Below are positions 53,133 to 62,427 of a stretch of 64,000 nt of DNA, piece by piece (position 1 is the stretch's first letter; each line of letters begins with the position of its first letter). The notes under the pieces were generated by a model. It worked only from the letters and a program-made list of their open reading frames with translations. It was not told the DNA's origin and did not search any database. Made by a program: the position numbers and the translations under genes. The DNA comes from JBBPYC01 sp038200275 (GTDB taxonomy: Bacteria; Pseudomonadota; Gammaproteobacteria; Burkholderiales; Burkholderiaceae_C), in NCBI GenBank assembly GCA_038200275.1, contig JBBPYC010000052.1, positions 3,369-67,368 on the forward strand, in the 5' to 3' direction.

Positions 53133-54872
53133 TCAGTGAATTTCAGGCTCGGCCGTTGGCGCGGTGCCTGTCAGGAAGTCGAAGTCGCAGCCTTTGTCAG
53201 CTTGCTGGATGTGCTGCATCACAAGCTTGCCATAGCCGCGCGCGAACTTCGGCGCCGGTGCGGTCCAGGCGGCGCGGCGTTCGGCCCATTCGGCGTCTGT
53301 CAATTCCACATCGATGCGCTTATTCGCTACGTCCAGCGTGATCCGGTCGCCGGTGCGAATCAACGCCAGCGGCCCACCGATCCAGCTTTCGGGCGCGACG
53401 TGCAGCACGCAGGTGCCATAGCTGGTACCGGACATGCGTGCATCAGAAACACGCACCATGTCTTTCACGCCCCGCAGCAACAGTTTTTTGGGTAGCGGCA
53501 TCATGCCCCACTCGGGCATGCCGGGGCCGCCGAGCGGGCCTGCGTTGCGCAGCACCAGCACGCTGTTTTCATCGACGTCGAGGTCGTCGCGGTCGATCAG
53601 CGACGCCATGTGGTTGTAATCGTCGAACACATAGGCACGGCCGCTGTGCTGCAAAAACTTCGGCAGCATCGCACCCGTCTTCAGCACCGCGCCATCGGGC
53701 GCGAGATTGCCGCGCAGAACGACTAGGCCACCGTCGGGACGCACCGGGTTATCACGCCGGCGGATCACGTCGTCGTTCCAGATCTTTGCTTCGGCGATGT
53801 TCTCGCCCAGCGTCTTGCCGTTGCAGTTCAGGCAGTCGAGCTTGAGCAGATCGCGCAGTTCGGACAGCATGGCGGGCAGGCCGCCTGCGTAGTGAAAATC
53901 TTCCATTAGGTAGCCGGTGCCGACGGGTCGGATGTTGGCAAGCACCGGCGTCTTCGCGCTGACGGGATTGAACTGGTCGAGCGAAAAATCGACGCCCGCG
54001 CGGCCCGCCATGGCGACCAGATGCACGATCGCATTGGTCGAGCCGCCGTTGGCCATCAACGTGACGGCGGCGTTGTCGAACGCGTCGGCGGTCAGCAAGT
54101 CTCGGATCTTCAGGTCTTCCCAGACCATCTCGACGATGCGCCGCCCGCACTGCGCCGACATGCGTTCATGGCCTGAGTCGGGTGCCGGAATCGTGCTGGC
54201 GCCGGGCAGGCTGATGCCCAATGCCTCGCAGATGGTGGCCATCGTGCTGGCCGTGCCCATCGTCATGCAGGTGCCGGGCGAGCGCGCGATGCTCGATTCG
54301 ATCTCTTCGTGCTCCGCCTGCGTGATGCGGCCCGCGCGGCGCTCGTCCCAGAATTTCCACTGGTCCGAGCCGGAGCCGAGCGTCTGGCCACGCCAGCGTG
54401 CGGTCAACATCGGGCCGGCCGGCAGAAAGATCGCGGGCAGGTTCATGCTGGTCGCGCCCATCACGAGGGCCGGCGTGGTCTTGTCGCAGCCGCCCAGCAG
54501 CACCACGCCGTCGATCGGATAACTGCGCAACAACTCTTCCGTCTCCATCGCCAGCAGGTTGCGATACATCATCGTGGTGGGTTTCTGGATCGTCTCGGCA
54601 AGCGTGATCGCTGGTAGCTCGACCGGAAAGCCGCCCGCTTGCCAGACACCGCGTTTGACCTGCTCGGCACGCGCGCGCAAATGCGTGTGGCACGGGTTGA
54701 TCTCGGCCCAGGTGTTGACGATGCCGATGACCGGCTTGCCCATGAATTCGCTGCGATCAAAGCCCATCTGCATGGTGCGCGAGCGGTGGCCAAACGCGCG
54801 CAGGTCGTTCGCGCCGAACCAGCGGTGGCTGCGCAGCGACTCAGGCGTGCGCCGTTGTTTTTTGGTGCTCAT
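53133..54872 (-). CDS. IlvD/Edd-family dehydratase (sugar-acid type, e.g. L-arabinonate dehydratase)
   Basis: 579 aa from ATG 54872, chosen for the strong site AAGGAGACGTC and because it overlaps the upstream Bug stop (ATGA). Iron-sulfur ligands of the family are in VVLLGGCDKTTPALVMG and SPGTCMTMGTASTMA; VLRNAGPLGGPGMPEWG and SDARMSGTSYGTCVLHV are conserved. The N-terminal RSHRWFGANDLRAFGHRSR is typical of pentonate/hexonate dehydratases rather than the branched-chain enzyme IlvD. Flanking Bug genes suggest a catabolic operon for a sugar acid; the substrate is not proven. Confidence 0.88.
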   Translation of the reverse strand: MSTKKQRRTPESLRSHRWFGANDLRAFGHRSRTMQMGFDRSEFMGKPVIGIVNTWAEINPCHTHLRARAEQVKRGVWQAGGFPVELPAITLAETIQKPTTMMYRNLLAMETEELLRSYPIDGVVLLGGCDKTTPALVMGATSMNLPAIFLPAGPMLTARWRGQTLGSGSDQWKFWDERRAGRITQAEHEEIESSIARSPGTCMTMGTASTMATICEALGISLPGASTIPAPDSGHERMSAQCGRRIVEMVWEDLKIRDLLTADAFDNAAVTLMANGGSTNAIVHLVAMAGRAGVDFSLDQFNPVSAKTPVLANIRPVGTGYLMEDFHYAGGLPAMLSELRDLLKLDCLNCNGKTLGENIAEAKIWNDDVIRRRDNPVRPDGGLVVLRGNLAPDGAVLKTGAMLPKFLQHSGRAYVFDDYNHMASLIDRDDLDVDENSVLVLRNAGPLGGPGMPEWGMMPLPKKLLLRGVKDMVRVSDARMSGTSYGTCVLHVAPESWIGGPLALIRTGDRITLDVANKRIDVELTDAEWAERRAAWTAPAPKFARGYGKLVMQHIQQADKGCDFDFLTGTAPTAEPEIH

Positions 54873-55858
54873 GACGTCTCCTTCAGGCCCAGGTCGCGGA
54901 TCAGCTTGCCCCACTTGGCTTCGTCACGGTCCATATGCTGGCGAACCACTTCGGGCGTGGAGATTTTGAGCTCCACACCCTTGGCGGCCAGCGAATCGCG
55001 CAGTTCGTTGTCGCGGGTCAGGGCCTGCATCGATGCCTGCAGCTTCGCGATGACTGGCTGCGGCGTGCCCGCGGGGGCGACCAGCGCCATCCAGAACACC
55101 GCTTCGAAATCCTTGATGCCGGCGGCTTCCTCGACCGTCGGCAACTCGGGCAGCATCGGCAGCCGCTTGGTCGTGGTCACGGCGATGCCGACGGTGCGCC
55201 CGGACTGGATCAGCGGCGCGGCTTCGTTCGTGGCCGAGAACATCATCTGGATCGTGCCGCCCATCAGGTCCTGCGCGGCCGGCGCGCCGCCGCGGTAATG
55301 GACCACGGCGAGCTTCAGGTCGAACGAGCGGATGAAGTATTCGGCTGCCAGGTGGTTGATCGACCCCAGGCCCGAGGTGCCGATCGCGTATTTGTCCGGG
55401 TTGGCGCGTACCAGTGCCAGCAAATCCTTCATGTTCTTCACGCCGAGAGACGGATTGACCTGCAGCACGAACGGCGAATAAATCAGCATCGAAATCGGCG
55501 CGAAATCACGCCGCGGGTCGTACTGCACGGCGTTCTGCAGGATCGGGTTCACCACCAGCGATACCGGCGCGGCGTAGAGCGTGTAGCCATCGGCCGGCTG
55601 GCTTACCATGTAGTTGCTGGCGACGGTGGAGGCCGCGCCAGTGCGGTTCTCGATCACGATCGTCTGACCGAGTTGCGCCGACAGGCGGTCCAGGATGGCG
55701 CGGCTGGACGTGTCGGTCATGCCGCCCGGGGCATAAGGCACGACCACCTTGATCGGCTTGTTTGGATAGTCGGTCTGTGCGGCAGCGGGAAGCACCGCCA
55801 ATGCAAGGGCAGCGCAGCCCAGGGCTGCTGTGAAACGACGCAGTGAAACGTTTGGCAT
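54869..55858 (-). CDS. Bug/TctC family solute-binding protein (second copy)
   Basis: 329 aa. Signal peptide about 1-27 (LALAVLPAAAQT). YPNKPIKVVVPYAPGGMTDTSS is the Bug start; VIENRTGAASTVASNYM and IGTSGLGSINHLAAEYF follow. It is clearly divergent from the other Bug protein in this operon, so the two probably bind different ligands or arose by separate acquisition. First gene of the operon, overlapping the dehydratase start; divergent from hemE. Confidence 0.93.
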   Translation of the reverse strand: MPNVSLRRFTAALGCAALALAVLPAAAQTDYPNKPIKVVVPYAPGGMTDTSSRAILDRLSAQLGQTIVIENRTGAASTVASNYMVSQPADGYTLYAAPVSLVVNPILQNAVQYDPRRDFAPISMLIYSPFVLQVNPSLGVKNMKDLLALVRANPDKYAIGTSGLGSINHLAAEYFIRSFDLKLAVVHYRGGAPAAQDLMGGTIQMMFSATNEAAPLIQSGRTVGIAVTTTKRLPMLPELPTVEEAAGIKDFEAVFWMALVAPAGTPQPVIAKLQASMQALTRDNELRDSLAAKGVELKISTPEVVRQHMDRDEAKWGKLIRDLGLKETS

Positions 55859-55958
55859 ACATGTCTCCTCTGGTTATGGGGCAAGCTTCATTCTGACCGA
55901 GTCGTTACCGGCCGCCATCTCAGCTTTCAGGGCAGGTGCAGACGGCGACAATCAGCGG

Positions 55959-57110
55959 ATGTTTCCACCGCTCAGCAACGACACCTTCCTGCGCGCCTGT
56001 CTGCGCCAGGCCACCGACTACACGCCCGTCTGGTTGATGCGCCAGGCCGGCCGCTATCTCCCCGAGTACCGCGCCACGCGGGCGCGTGCCGGCAGCTTCA
56101 TGGGCCTGGCGACCAACGTCGACTACGCCACCGAAGTGACGCTGCAGCCGATTGACCGCTTCCCGCTGGATGCCGCGATCCTGTTTTCCGACATCCTGAC
56201 GGTGCCGGACGCGATGGGCCTGGGTTTGAGTTTTCAGGACGGCGAAGGCCCGCGCTTTGCGCGCCCGGTACGCGATGAGGCAGCTGTGCAGCAACTCAGC
56301 GTGCCCGACCTGGACAAACTGCGCTACGTGTTCGACGCGGTCACGTCGATCCGCAAGGCGCTGAACGGGCGGGTGCCGCTGATCGGCTTTTCCGGCAGTC
56401 CGTGGACGCTGGCCTGCTACATGGTGGAAGGCGGCGGATCGAGCGATTACCGCCTGGTCAAGACGATGCTCTATGCGCGGCCGGATTTGATGCATCAGAT
56501 GCTGGCAGTCAATGCGGATGCGGTGGCCGCCTATTTGAATGCACAGATCGATGCCGGCGCGCAGGCCGTAATGATTTTCGACAGCTGGGGCGGGGTGCTG
56601 GCCGACGGCGCGTTCCAGGACTTCAGCCTGGCTTATACGAAGCGGGTGTTGGCCCAGCTCAAGCGCGAGGCGAACGGCCGCATCGTGCCGCGGCTGGTGT
56701 TCACCAAGGGCGGCGCCCCGTGGCTTAACGCGATGGCCGAACTCGACTGCGAAGTGCTCGGTCTTGACTGGACCGTGCATCTCGGGTGGGCGCGCCGTCT
56801 GGTCGGCGAACGCAAGGCGCTGCAGGGCAATCTGGACCCGATGGCGCTGTTCGCCGGGCCGGAGCAGATTCACCAGCAGGTGGCGGCCGTGCTGGACAGT
56901 TTTGGGAAACCCCACACCGGGACGGGCCAGGGGCCGACCCAGATTTTCAACCTGGGGCATGGCATCAACCAGCACACGCCGCCCGCCTCGGTCGCGGCGC
57001 TGGTGGAAGCCGTGCATGGGTTATCGCGCGCAAGCCGCAGGGGGGGGCTTGAATCATCGAAAGGATCGCTGACGGGCCGGTTTGGCAAGCCTTCTGTTGT
57101 GGTTTTTTGA
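55959..57110 (+). CDS. hemE: Uroporphyrinogen decarboxylase
   Basis: 383 aa from ATG 55959. It decarboxylates uroporphyrinogen III to coproporphyrinogen III. TPVWLMRQAGRYLPEYRATR holds the substrate-binding Arg residues, ILFSDILTVPDAMGLGL the catalytic Asp, and GFSGSPWTLACYMVEGGGSS and IFDSWGGVLAD are conserved. The C-terminal 25 residues after SRASRRGG are non-conserved and may reflect a late stop. It completes the pathway begun by hemC and hemD. Confidence 0.96.
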   Translation: MFPPLSNDTFLRACLRQATDYTPVWLMRQAGRYLPEYRATRARAGSFMGLATNVDYATEVTLQPIDRFPLDAAILFSDILTVPDAMGLGLSFQDGEGPRFARPVRDEAAVQQLSVPDLDKLRYVFDAVTSIRKALNGRVPLIGFSGSPWTLACYMVEGGGSSDYRLVKTMLYARPDLMHQMLAVNADAVAAYLNAQIDAGAQAVMIFDSWGGVLADGAFQDFSLAYTKRVLAQLKREANGRIVPRLVFTKGGAPWLNAMAELDCEVLGLDWTVHLGWARRLVGERKALQGNLDPMALFAGPEQIHQQVAAVLDSFGKPHTGTGQGPTQIFNLGHGINQHTPPASVAALVEAVHGLSRASRRGGLESSKGSLTGRFGKPSVVVF

Positions 57111-57137
57111 TCCTCATCGGTCGACTTGAAGCTTGAC

Positions 57138-57146
57138 TTATACACA
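57138..57146 (+). promoter_or_regulatory. DnaA box (TTATACACA)
   Basis: A perfect match to the consensus TTATNCACA. It lies 28 bases after the hemE stop and on the same strand as the second box. Confidence 0.5.
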
Positions 57147-57325
57147 AAGAATCTGCGCAGTCGCAAGGCGATCACGCTGGCAGCGTCTGCTGGTGAGTCA
57201 AGTCCAGAATGCGCTAAGTTGTTGATTAGGAACCCATTCAACGCGCTGTCCAAATGCTGGGCAGATTGATTTGGACGTTGATTTGCAAAGCGACACGCGC
57301 ATTCGCCTACAAGCTATCAACAAAG

Positions 57326-57334
57326 TTATCCACA
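57326..57334 (+). promoter_or_regulatory. DnaA box (TTATCCACA)
   Basis: The exact high-affinity DnaA-box sequence, about 90 bases before the priA start codon. With the box at 57,138 it could make priA transcription DnaA-responsive. Confidence 0.6.
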
Positions 57335-57425
57335 GAAACTGGGGACAGCGAATGGCTTGTTCCTTGAGCACGTGCTCAAGCCGACCAAGTCGGTGCTACG
57401 GACCAATCGGCCGTCGTTCAAAGCG

Positions 57426-59528
57426 ATGCTGATGCAGCAAGTTGCCGTGCTGGTTTCCGCGCCCGCTCACAGTGGGCTGCAGGGGGCTTTGAGCTACCGA
57501 TCCGACGCTGCGTTGGCGCCGGGCACCCTGGTGCGTGTGCCATTCGGCCGCCGCGAGGTGCTCGGCATGGTCTGGAAAGATGAGGCGCCGGGGGAAAACG
57601 ATGCAGCCAGTCTGGAGCGGCTGAAGCCTATCGTGTCGGTGCTGGACGCCGTCCCACCGTTGTCGGCGCCGTGGCGCGCGTTGATTGCGTTCGCCGCGGG
57701 TTACTACCAGCGGTCATTGGGCGAAATCGCACTGTCGGTGCTGCCAGCGGCATTGCGCGAATCCAGCCGCGAGCAGCTCGATCGGCGGCTCGGCAATCGG
57801 GCCCGATCGAAGGATCCGCTGCCGCCATCCGTCTTTGCTACGGAAAACGTAGCGTTAACCGAAGAGCAGCAGGTCGCGTTGGACCGATTTGATGCGGAAC
57901 CGGGGCCATTTTTGCTGTACGGTGCCACGGGCAGCGGCAAGACCGAGGTCTATCTTCGGGCCGCACAGACGTTGTTAGGTAGGGATCCGGCTGCGCAGGT
58001 GCTGCTGCTGGTGCCGGAGATCAATCTCACGCCGCAGCTCGAAGCCCGGCTGCGCGATCGCTTCGGCACAGCAGCTGTCGTCTCGCTGCACAGCGGTCTG
58101 ACGCCGCCGCAACGACTCAACAGTTGGCTGGCCGCGCACCTGGGGGCTGCCCGCATCGTGCTGGGCACCCGGCTTGCGGTGTTTGCGTCGATGCCGCAAC
58201 TGAAGCTGGTGGTGGTCGACGAGGAGCATGACCCCAGTTACAAGTCGCAAGACGGCGCGCGCTATTCGGCACGCGACCTTGCGGTGCTGCGCGGCAAGCT
58301 GGACGGTGCCAAGGTGCTGTTGGGCTCGGCCACGCCGTCGCTTGAGAGTTGGCGCCACAGCGAGCCAAGCGCTGTGCCGGACGCTGCCGCGCCGCGCTAT
58401 CGACGGCTGGTGATGCCTTCACGGATATCGGACGGCGCGCTGCCCACGGTGCGTTTGGTCGACTTGGGCCGGCAGCCCAAGGATTGCGTGCTTGCGCCGC
58501 CGCTGGTGGAGGCAATCGGGCAACGGCTGGCGCGCGGCGAGCAGGCGATGCTGCTGTTGAATCGGCGTGGCTATGCGCCGGTGTTGCACTGCGCCGATTG
58601 CGGCTGGAAGAGCGAATGTCCGAACTGCAGTGCCTGGCGCGTATTTCACAAAGTCGACCGCAGTCTGCGCTGCCATCACTGCGGCTATGCAAGCCCGGTG
58701 CCGCGCGCCTGCCCGGCGTGCGGCAATCTGGACGTGGCGCCGATGGGGCGGGGCACCGAGCGCATCGAGGAAATCGCGCAGCAACTGCTGGCGCCCCTGA
58801 CCCGGCCGGACGGCGGCGCGGCGCGCGTACAGCGCATCGACGCGGACAGTACGCGAGCGAAAGGGGCGCTGGAAGCCCAGCTTGGCGCAGTGCACGCGGG
58901 CGAAGTCGACGTGTTGGTCGGCACCCAGATGATCGCCAAAGGGCACGACTTTCGTCGCATCACGTTGGTCGCTGCGGTGAACCCGGACGGTGCGCTGTTT
59001 TCCAGCGATTTCCGAGCAGCAGAGCGGCTGTTCGCGTTGCTGATGCAGGCTGCAGGCCGGGCTGGGCGCGATGCGGGTCAGGCGACTGTCAGCGAGATGT
59101 GGGTACAGAGCTATTACCCGAAACACCCGCTCTATGGGGCGTTGGCGCAACATGACTACGTCGGCTTTGCAAAAGCACAACTGATCGAGCGGGAGCAAGC
59201 CGGCATGCCGCCGTTTTCATCCCAGGCGCTGGTGCGCGCAGACGCCAAGTCGCAGGAAGTTGCTCAAGCGTTTTTAAACGACGCAAGCGCCGTTGCCGAA
59301 CAGCTTGGTCTGTTAGCTTCCGCCGTGCAGCGGTTTCCGGCCGTGCCACTGACAGTGCAACGCGTGGCCAATGTGGAACGCGCGCAGTTGTTGGTAGAGG
59401 CCCAATCGCGCATGGCGCTGCAACGATTCTTGGTGGCGTGGCAACCGCTGCTGCACTCAACCCGGGCCGAGCCCAGACATCGCGGAGTGATCCGCTGGGC
59501 GATCGACGTCGATCCGCTGGCGATCTGA
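57426..59528 (+). CDS. priA: Primosomal replication protein N' (PriA helicase)
   Basis: 700 aa from ATG 57426 (ATG 57432 is also possible). It restarts stalled replication forks. The N-terminal 3'-DNA-binding domain is followed by helicase motifs: YGATGSGKTEVYLR (Walker A), VVDEEHDPSYKSQ (DEEH box), LLGSATPSLESW and LNRRGYAPVLHC. The zinc region has CADCGW/CPNCSAW and CHHCGY/CPACGN, eight cysteines. LMQAAGRAGRDAG is motif VI. Confidence 0.96.
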   Translation: MLMQQVAVLVSAPAHSGLQGALSYRSDAALAPGTLVRVPFGRREVLGMVWKDEAPGENDAASLERLKPIVSVLDAVPPLSAPWRALIAFAAGYYQRSLGEIALSVLPAALRESSREQLDRRLGNRARSKDPLPPSVFATENVALTEEQQVALDRFDAEPGPFLLYGATGSGKTEVYLRAAQTLLGRDPAAQVLLLVPEINLTPQLEARLRDRFGTAAVVSLHSGLTPPQRLNSWLAAHLGAARIVLGTRLAVFASMPQLKLVVVDEEHDPSYKSQDGARYSARDLAVLRGKLDGAKVLLGSATPSLESWRHSEPSAVPDAAAPRYRRLVMPSRISDGALPTVRLVDLGRQPKDCVLAPPLVEAIGQRLARGEQAMLLLNRRGYAPVLHCADCGWKSECPNCSAWRVFHKVDRSLRCHHCGYASPVPRACPACGNLDVAPMGRGTERIEEIAQQLLAPLTRPDGGAARVQRIDADSTRAKGALEAQLGAVHAGEVDVLVGTQMIAKGHDFRRITLVAAVNPDGALFSSDFRAAERLFALLMQAAGRAGRDAGQATVSEMWVQSYYPKHPLYGALAQHDYVGFAKAQLIEREQAGMPPFSSQALVRADAKSQEVAQAFLNDASAVAEQLGLLASAVQRFPAVPLTVQRVANVERAQLLVEAQSRMALQRFLVAWQPLLHSTRAEPRHRGVIRWAIDVDPLAI

Positions 59529-59572
59529 CCGGTCTGCGTTGCTCGGTCGTCGACTACATCACTTGGCAACCA

Positions 59573-59836
59573 TCAGAACATGCGCATCATGCGTTGCTTG
59601 CGCACTTCGCCCGGATGATTGCCCTGCGCGCGTGAGATGTCGGCCATGATGCGCGGATCGGCCAGCGCCGCATTCCACAGTTGCTGATCGGCGCGGGCGA
59701 CTCGGCGGCGTGTGGCGGCAACAGCGCGCCGTTGCTGCCAGGCGCTCAGCAAGCGTGGCAATGCGGTCGGCACCCCGAATGGGGTGCTGGTCATGGCCGA
59801 TTCCATCGAACGATTGGTTTGTGCGAGCGTGGTCAT
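59573..59836 (-). CDS. Small DUF1127-like protein
   Basis: 87 aa. The C-terminal part (WQQRRAVAATRRRVARADQQ, then LWNAALADPRIMADISRA) recalls the DUF1127 helix pair, with Arg-rich helix and 'L...L.D.RI..DI.RA', though the spacing is unusual. The N-terminus is variable. Such small proteins are stress- and starvation-regulated in other bacteria. Convergent with priA. Coding is plausible but not certain. Confidence 0.55.
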   Translation of the reverse strand: MTTLAQTNRSMESAMTSTPFGVPTALPRLLSAWQQRRAVAATRRRVARADQQLWNAALADPRIMADISRAQGNHPGEVRKQRMMRMF

Positions 59837-60040
59837 TTCGTTTCCCTGGTGTCTGGTTCAGCCGGATTGGCTTTTGCAGTGAACTGCCGCAAAACGCGGT
59901 GGATCACTAACGGGTTGAACCAGATGTTAGGGTAAACCCCACTGTGCTTCCACTTTCAGTTGGTGATGCAACTCATTTATGAGATGAATATGCAGCCCGG
60001 CGGACTCCGCCCAGCGATTTGCGCTGGAAAAAGCGTTTGT

Positions 60041-61963
60041 TCAATCAGACAGGGCATCCCACCGTTCAAGTGCTGTCGTTAACGCTTCGTCGATGGCCGA
60101 ATCACGCGCGTGCAAAGTGGCGGCGCGCGTTGCATCACGCTGATAGAGCGTGGGGTCGGCCAGTTCTTTGCGCAGCGTTGACTGCTCGGCTTCCAGCTCG
60201 GTGATTCGCGCCGGCAGGGTATCGAGCTCGCGCTGTTCTTTGTAGCTGCGCTTTTTCTTGATGGCGCTGGTCGCAGGTGAGGCGATTGGCGCCGTAGTTG
60301 GCGTTGCATCGCTTGGGCCACCAACTGCGTGGTCCGGCGCGCGCACATTCGACGTCGCTGCTGCATTGCGGGTGCGCTCGCTCTGCAGCAACCAATCCTG
60401 CACACCACCCACGTATTCACGCCACCGGGCGGGGCGCTCTGGTGTGCCTTCATACGCAATGATGCTGGTCACCACGTTGTCCAGAAAACGCCGATCGTGG
60501 CTGACCAGGAACACCGTGCCGTCGTAGCTTTGCAGCAATTCTTCCAGCAGCTCGAGCGTGTCGATGTCGAGATCGTTGGTCGGCTCATCGAGCACCAGCA
60601 CATTCGCTGGCCGCGCGAACAGCCGGGCCAGCAATAACCGATTGCGTTCGCCGCCGGACAGGGAACGCAGTGGCGAGCGCGCGCGTGCGGGTGAAAACAG
60701 GAAGTCGCTCAGGTAACTCTTGACATGCTTGCGTTGCTGGCCAATCTCGATCCATTCGCTGCCCGGACTGATGAAGTCTTCCAGCGTGGTGTCCAGGTTT
60801 TCCGCGCTCTGCGTGGACTCGCGCAGTTGATCGAAGTACGCCACTTGCTGCTTGCTGCCTTGCCGTACCGTGCCCTTGTCAGGCGCCAGTTCGCCCAGAA
60901 TCAGCTTCAACAAGGTGGTCTTGCCAGCGCCGTTCGGGCCAATCAGCCCGACTTTGTCGCCGCGCATGATGGTGGCACTGAAGTCGTCGACGATCTTGCG
61001 GCCATCGAACGAGCGGCTGACTGCGTCCAGTTCCGCCACGATTCGGCCTGAGCGTTCACCCGCTGCGACATCAAGTCGGACGCTGCCGGTCGATTCGCGC
61101 CGAGCTGCGCGGGAGCTGCGCAGCGCTTGCAGGCGGCCGATGCGTGCGGTGCTGCGGGTGCGGCGTGCTTCCACGCCCTTGCGAATCCAGATCTCCTCTT
61201 GCGCAAGCAGCTTGTCGGCCTTGGCGGCCACCACGGATTCATCGGCCAGTTGCTGCGCTTTCTGCTCCTGATAACGAGCAAAGTTGCCGGGGTAGGACAG
61301 CAGCCGGCCCCGGTCGAGTTCCACGATGCGCGTGGCCACGCGGTCGAGGAACGCACGGTCGTGGGTGATCGCGATCGCACTGCCAGTGAAGCCGACCAAC
61401 AGTTGTTCCAGCCATTCAATTGAATCCAGATCCAGGTGATTGGTCGGCTCATCGAGCAACAGCACGTCAGGGCGGGCCACCAACGCCTGCGCCAGCGCCA
61501 CGCGCTTTTTCATGCCACCCGACAGCGTGCCGATCACCGCATCGGGCGAAAGGTGCAGATGGTCCAGCGTCGATTCAACCTGCTGCTCCCAATTCCACCC
61601 GTCCCGTGCTTCCAGCGCCGTCTGGATCACATCGAGCCTCGTGGCGTCCGGACCGCCGAGGTATTCGTCGCGTAACGCGATAACGTCTGCAAGCCCAACA
61701 CTGACAGCAGAAAACACCGTGTGTTGTGGCGCCAGAACTGGCTCTTGAGCCACGAACGCAGTCCGGATCGCCTGTTGACGCAGCATCCGGCCGTCATCGG
61801 GCAGCTCAAGCCCTCCGAGAATCTTCAGAAGCGACGACTTGCCCGCACCATTGCGGCCAATAAGGCCGATCCGCTCGCGTGCCTCAAGGGAGAACTCCGC
61901 GTGATCAAGCAAAGCAACGTGGCCAAACGCCAGTTGGCCATCGAGCAGAGTCAGCAATGCCAT
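60041..61963 (-). CDS. uup: ABC-F family ATPase Uup
   Basis: 640 aa from ATG 61963 (MALLTLLDGQLAFG); the frame extends 16 codons upstream without conservation. Two soluble ATPase domains: GLIGRNGAGKSSLLKIL with LSGGMKKRVALAQAL, and GLIGPNGAGKTTLLKLI with LSGGERNRLLLARLF. Both Walker B motifs continue as DEPTNHLD and DEPTNDLD. A Uup-type C-terminal coiled coil (about 570-640, KKKRSYKEQRELDTLPARI) binds DNA or structured nucleic acid. There are no membrane segments. Linked to precise excision and ribosome function. Divergent from the rRNA operon. Confidence 0.94.
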   Translation of the reverse strand: MALLTLLDGQLAFGHVALLDHAEFSLEARERIGLIGRNGAGKSSLLKILGGLELPDDGRMLRQQAIRTAFVAQEPVLAPQHTVFSAVSVGLADVIALRDEYLGGPDATRLDVIQTALEARDGWNWEQQVESTLDHLHLSPDAVIGTLSGGMKKRVALAQALVARPDVLLLDEPTNHLDLDSIEWLEQLLVGFTGSAIAITHDRAFLDRVATRIVELDRGRLLSYPGNFARYQEQKAQQLADESVVAAKADKLLAQEEIWIRKGVEARRTRSTARIGRLQALRSSRAARRESTGSVRLDVAAGERSGRIVAELDAVSRSFDGRKIVDDFSATIMRGDKVGLIGPNGAGKTTLLKLILGELAPDKGTVRQGSKQQVAYFDQLRESTQSAENLDTTLEDFISPGSEWIEIGQQRKHVKSYLSDFLFSPARARSPLRSLSGGERNRLLLARLFARPANVLVLDEPTNDLDIDTLELLEELLQSYDGTVFLVSHDRRFLDNVVTSIIAYEGTPERPARWREYVGGVQDWLLQSERTRNAAATSNVRAPDHAVGGPSDATPTTAPIASPATSAIKKKRSYKEQRELDTLPARITELEAEQSTLRKELADPTLYQRDATRAATLHARDSAIDEALTTALERWDALSD

Positions 61964-62107
61964 AAGTGAGCGATCCGAAAGGGAAGAGTGAAAGACGGCA
62001 AGCCTACACAAGCGACGACAAACCGCTGAATCAGCCTGGACCGCTACCTAAAGCCGGCCCGACTGCCCGTGGCACTTAAAAGATTGGTCAAGCTGCCGAA
62101 AACAGGT

Positions 62108-62135
62108 TTGCATCGTGTTGAAGCTGTGATACAGT
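62108..62135 (+). promoter_or_regulatory. rRNA operon promoter P1 (predicted)
   Basis: -35 TTGCAT (62,108-62,113), 16-base spacer, -10 TACAGT (62,130-62,135). The sequence after the -10 (CGAGAGCTTCGCTGCAC) is similar to that after P2 and P3. Confidence 0.45.
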
Positions 62136-62273
62136 CGAGAGCTTCGCTGCACACGAACCTTAACGGAACGTTTCAACGGACGCAGAACAGGGGCTCAACA
62201 GCTTCGATTCAGCGACTTGACAGAAATTTTTTCAAGTCAAGTCGATAAGCGTCCGGATCCGGCATAACAGTGC

Positions 62274-62279
62274 TATGAT
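62274..62279 (+). promoter_or_regulatory. rRNA operon promoter P2 -10 element (predicted)
   Basis: TATGAT followed by TGAAGGCTCGGCTGATTACAG. No good -35 lies at the right distance; TTGACA at 62,217-62,222 is too far and forms part of an inverted repeat (CTTGAC/GTCAAG). Confidence 0.4.
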
Positions 62280-62348
62280 TGAAGGCTCGGCTGATTACAG
62301 TTGAGGGCAAGTTGGATCGGTCGGCAAGCAAATCTTTTTTAAAAATAT

Positions 62349-62378
62349 TTGCAAGACACTGAAAAGACATGCTACAAT
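62349..62378 (+). promoter_or_regulatory. rRNA operon promoter P3 (predicted)
   Basis: -35 TTGCAA (62,349-62,354), 18-base spacer, -10 TACAAT (62,373-62,378). The A/T tract just upstream (ATCTTTTTTAAAAATATT) resembles an UP element. The 31 bases around the -10 repeat those of P2 with few differences. Confidence 0.55.
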
Positions 62379-62427
62379 CGAAGGCTGCGCTGATCACAGC
62401 AGCAGTCAACAGCAAACAAGTTTGCTG

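Larger units (their letters stand above)
57111..57425. other. hemE-priA intergenic region with two DnaA boxes
   Basis: 315 bases without a credible gene, less GC-rich than the surroundings. It holds the priA promoter and two DnaA-box matches (entries below). Confidence 0.5.

Noticed and set aside
57138..57334. Chromosomal replication origin
   Set aside because: Only two DnaA boxes, no cluster of A/T-rich 13-mers, and no dnaA, dnaN or gyrB next to it; treated as regulatory boxes only.
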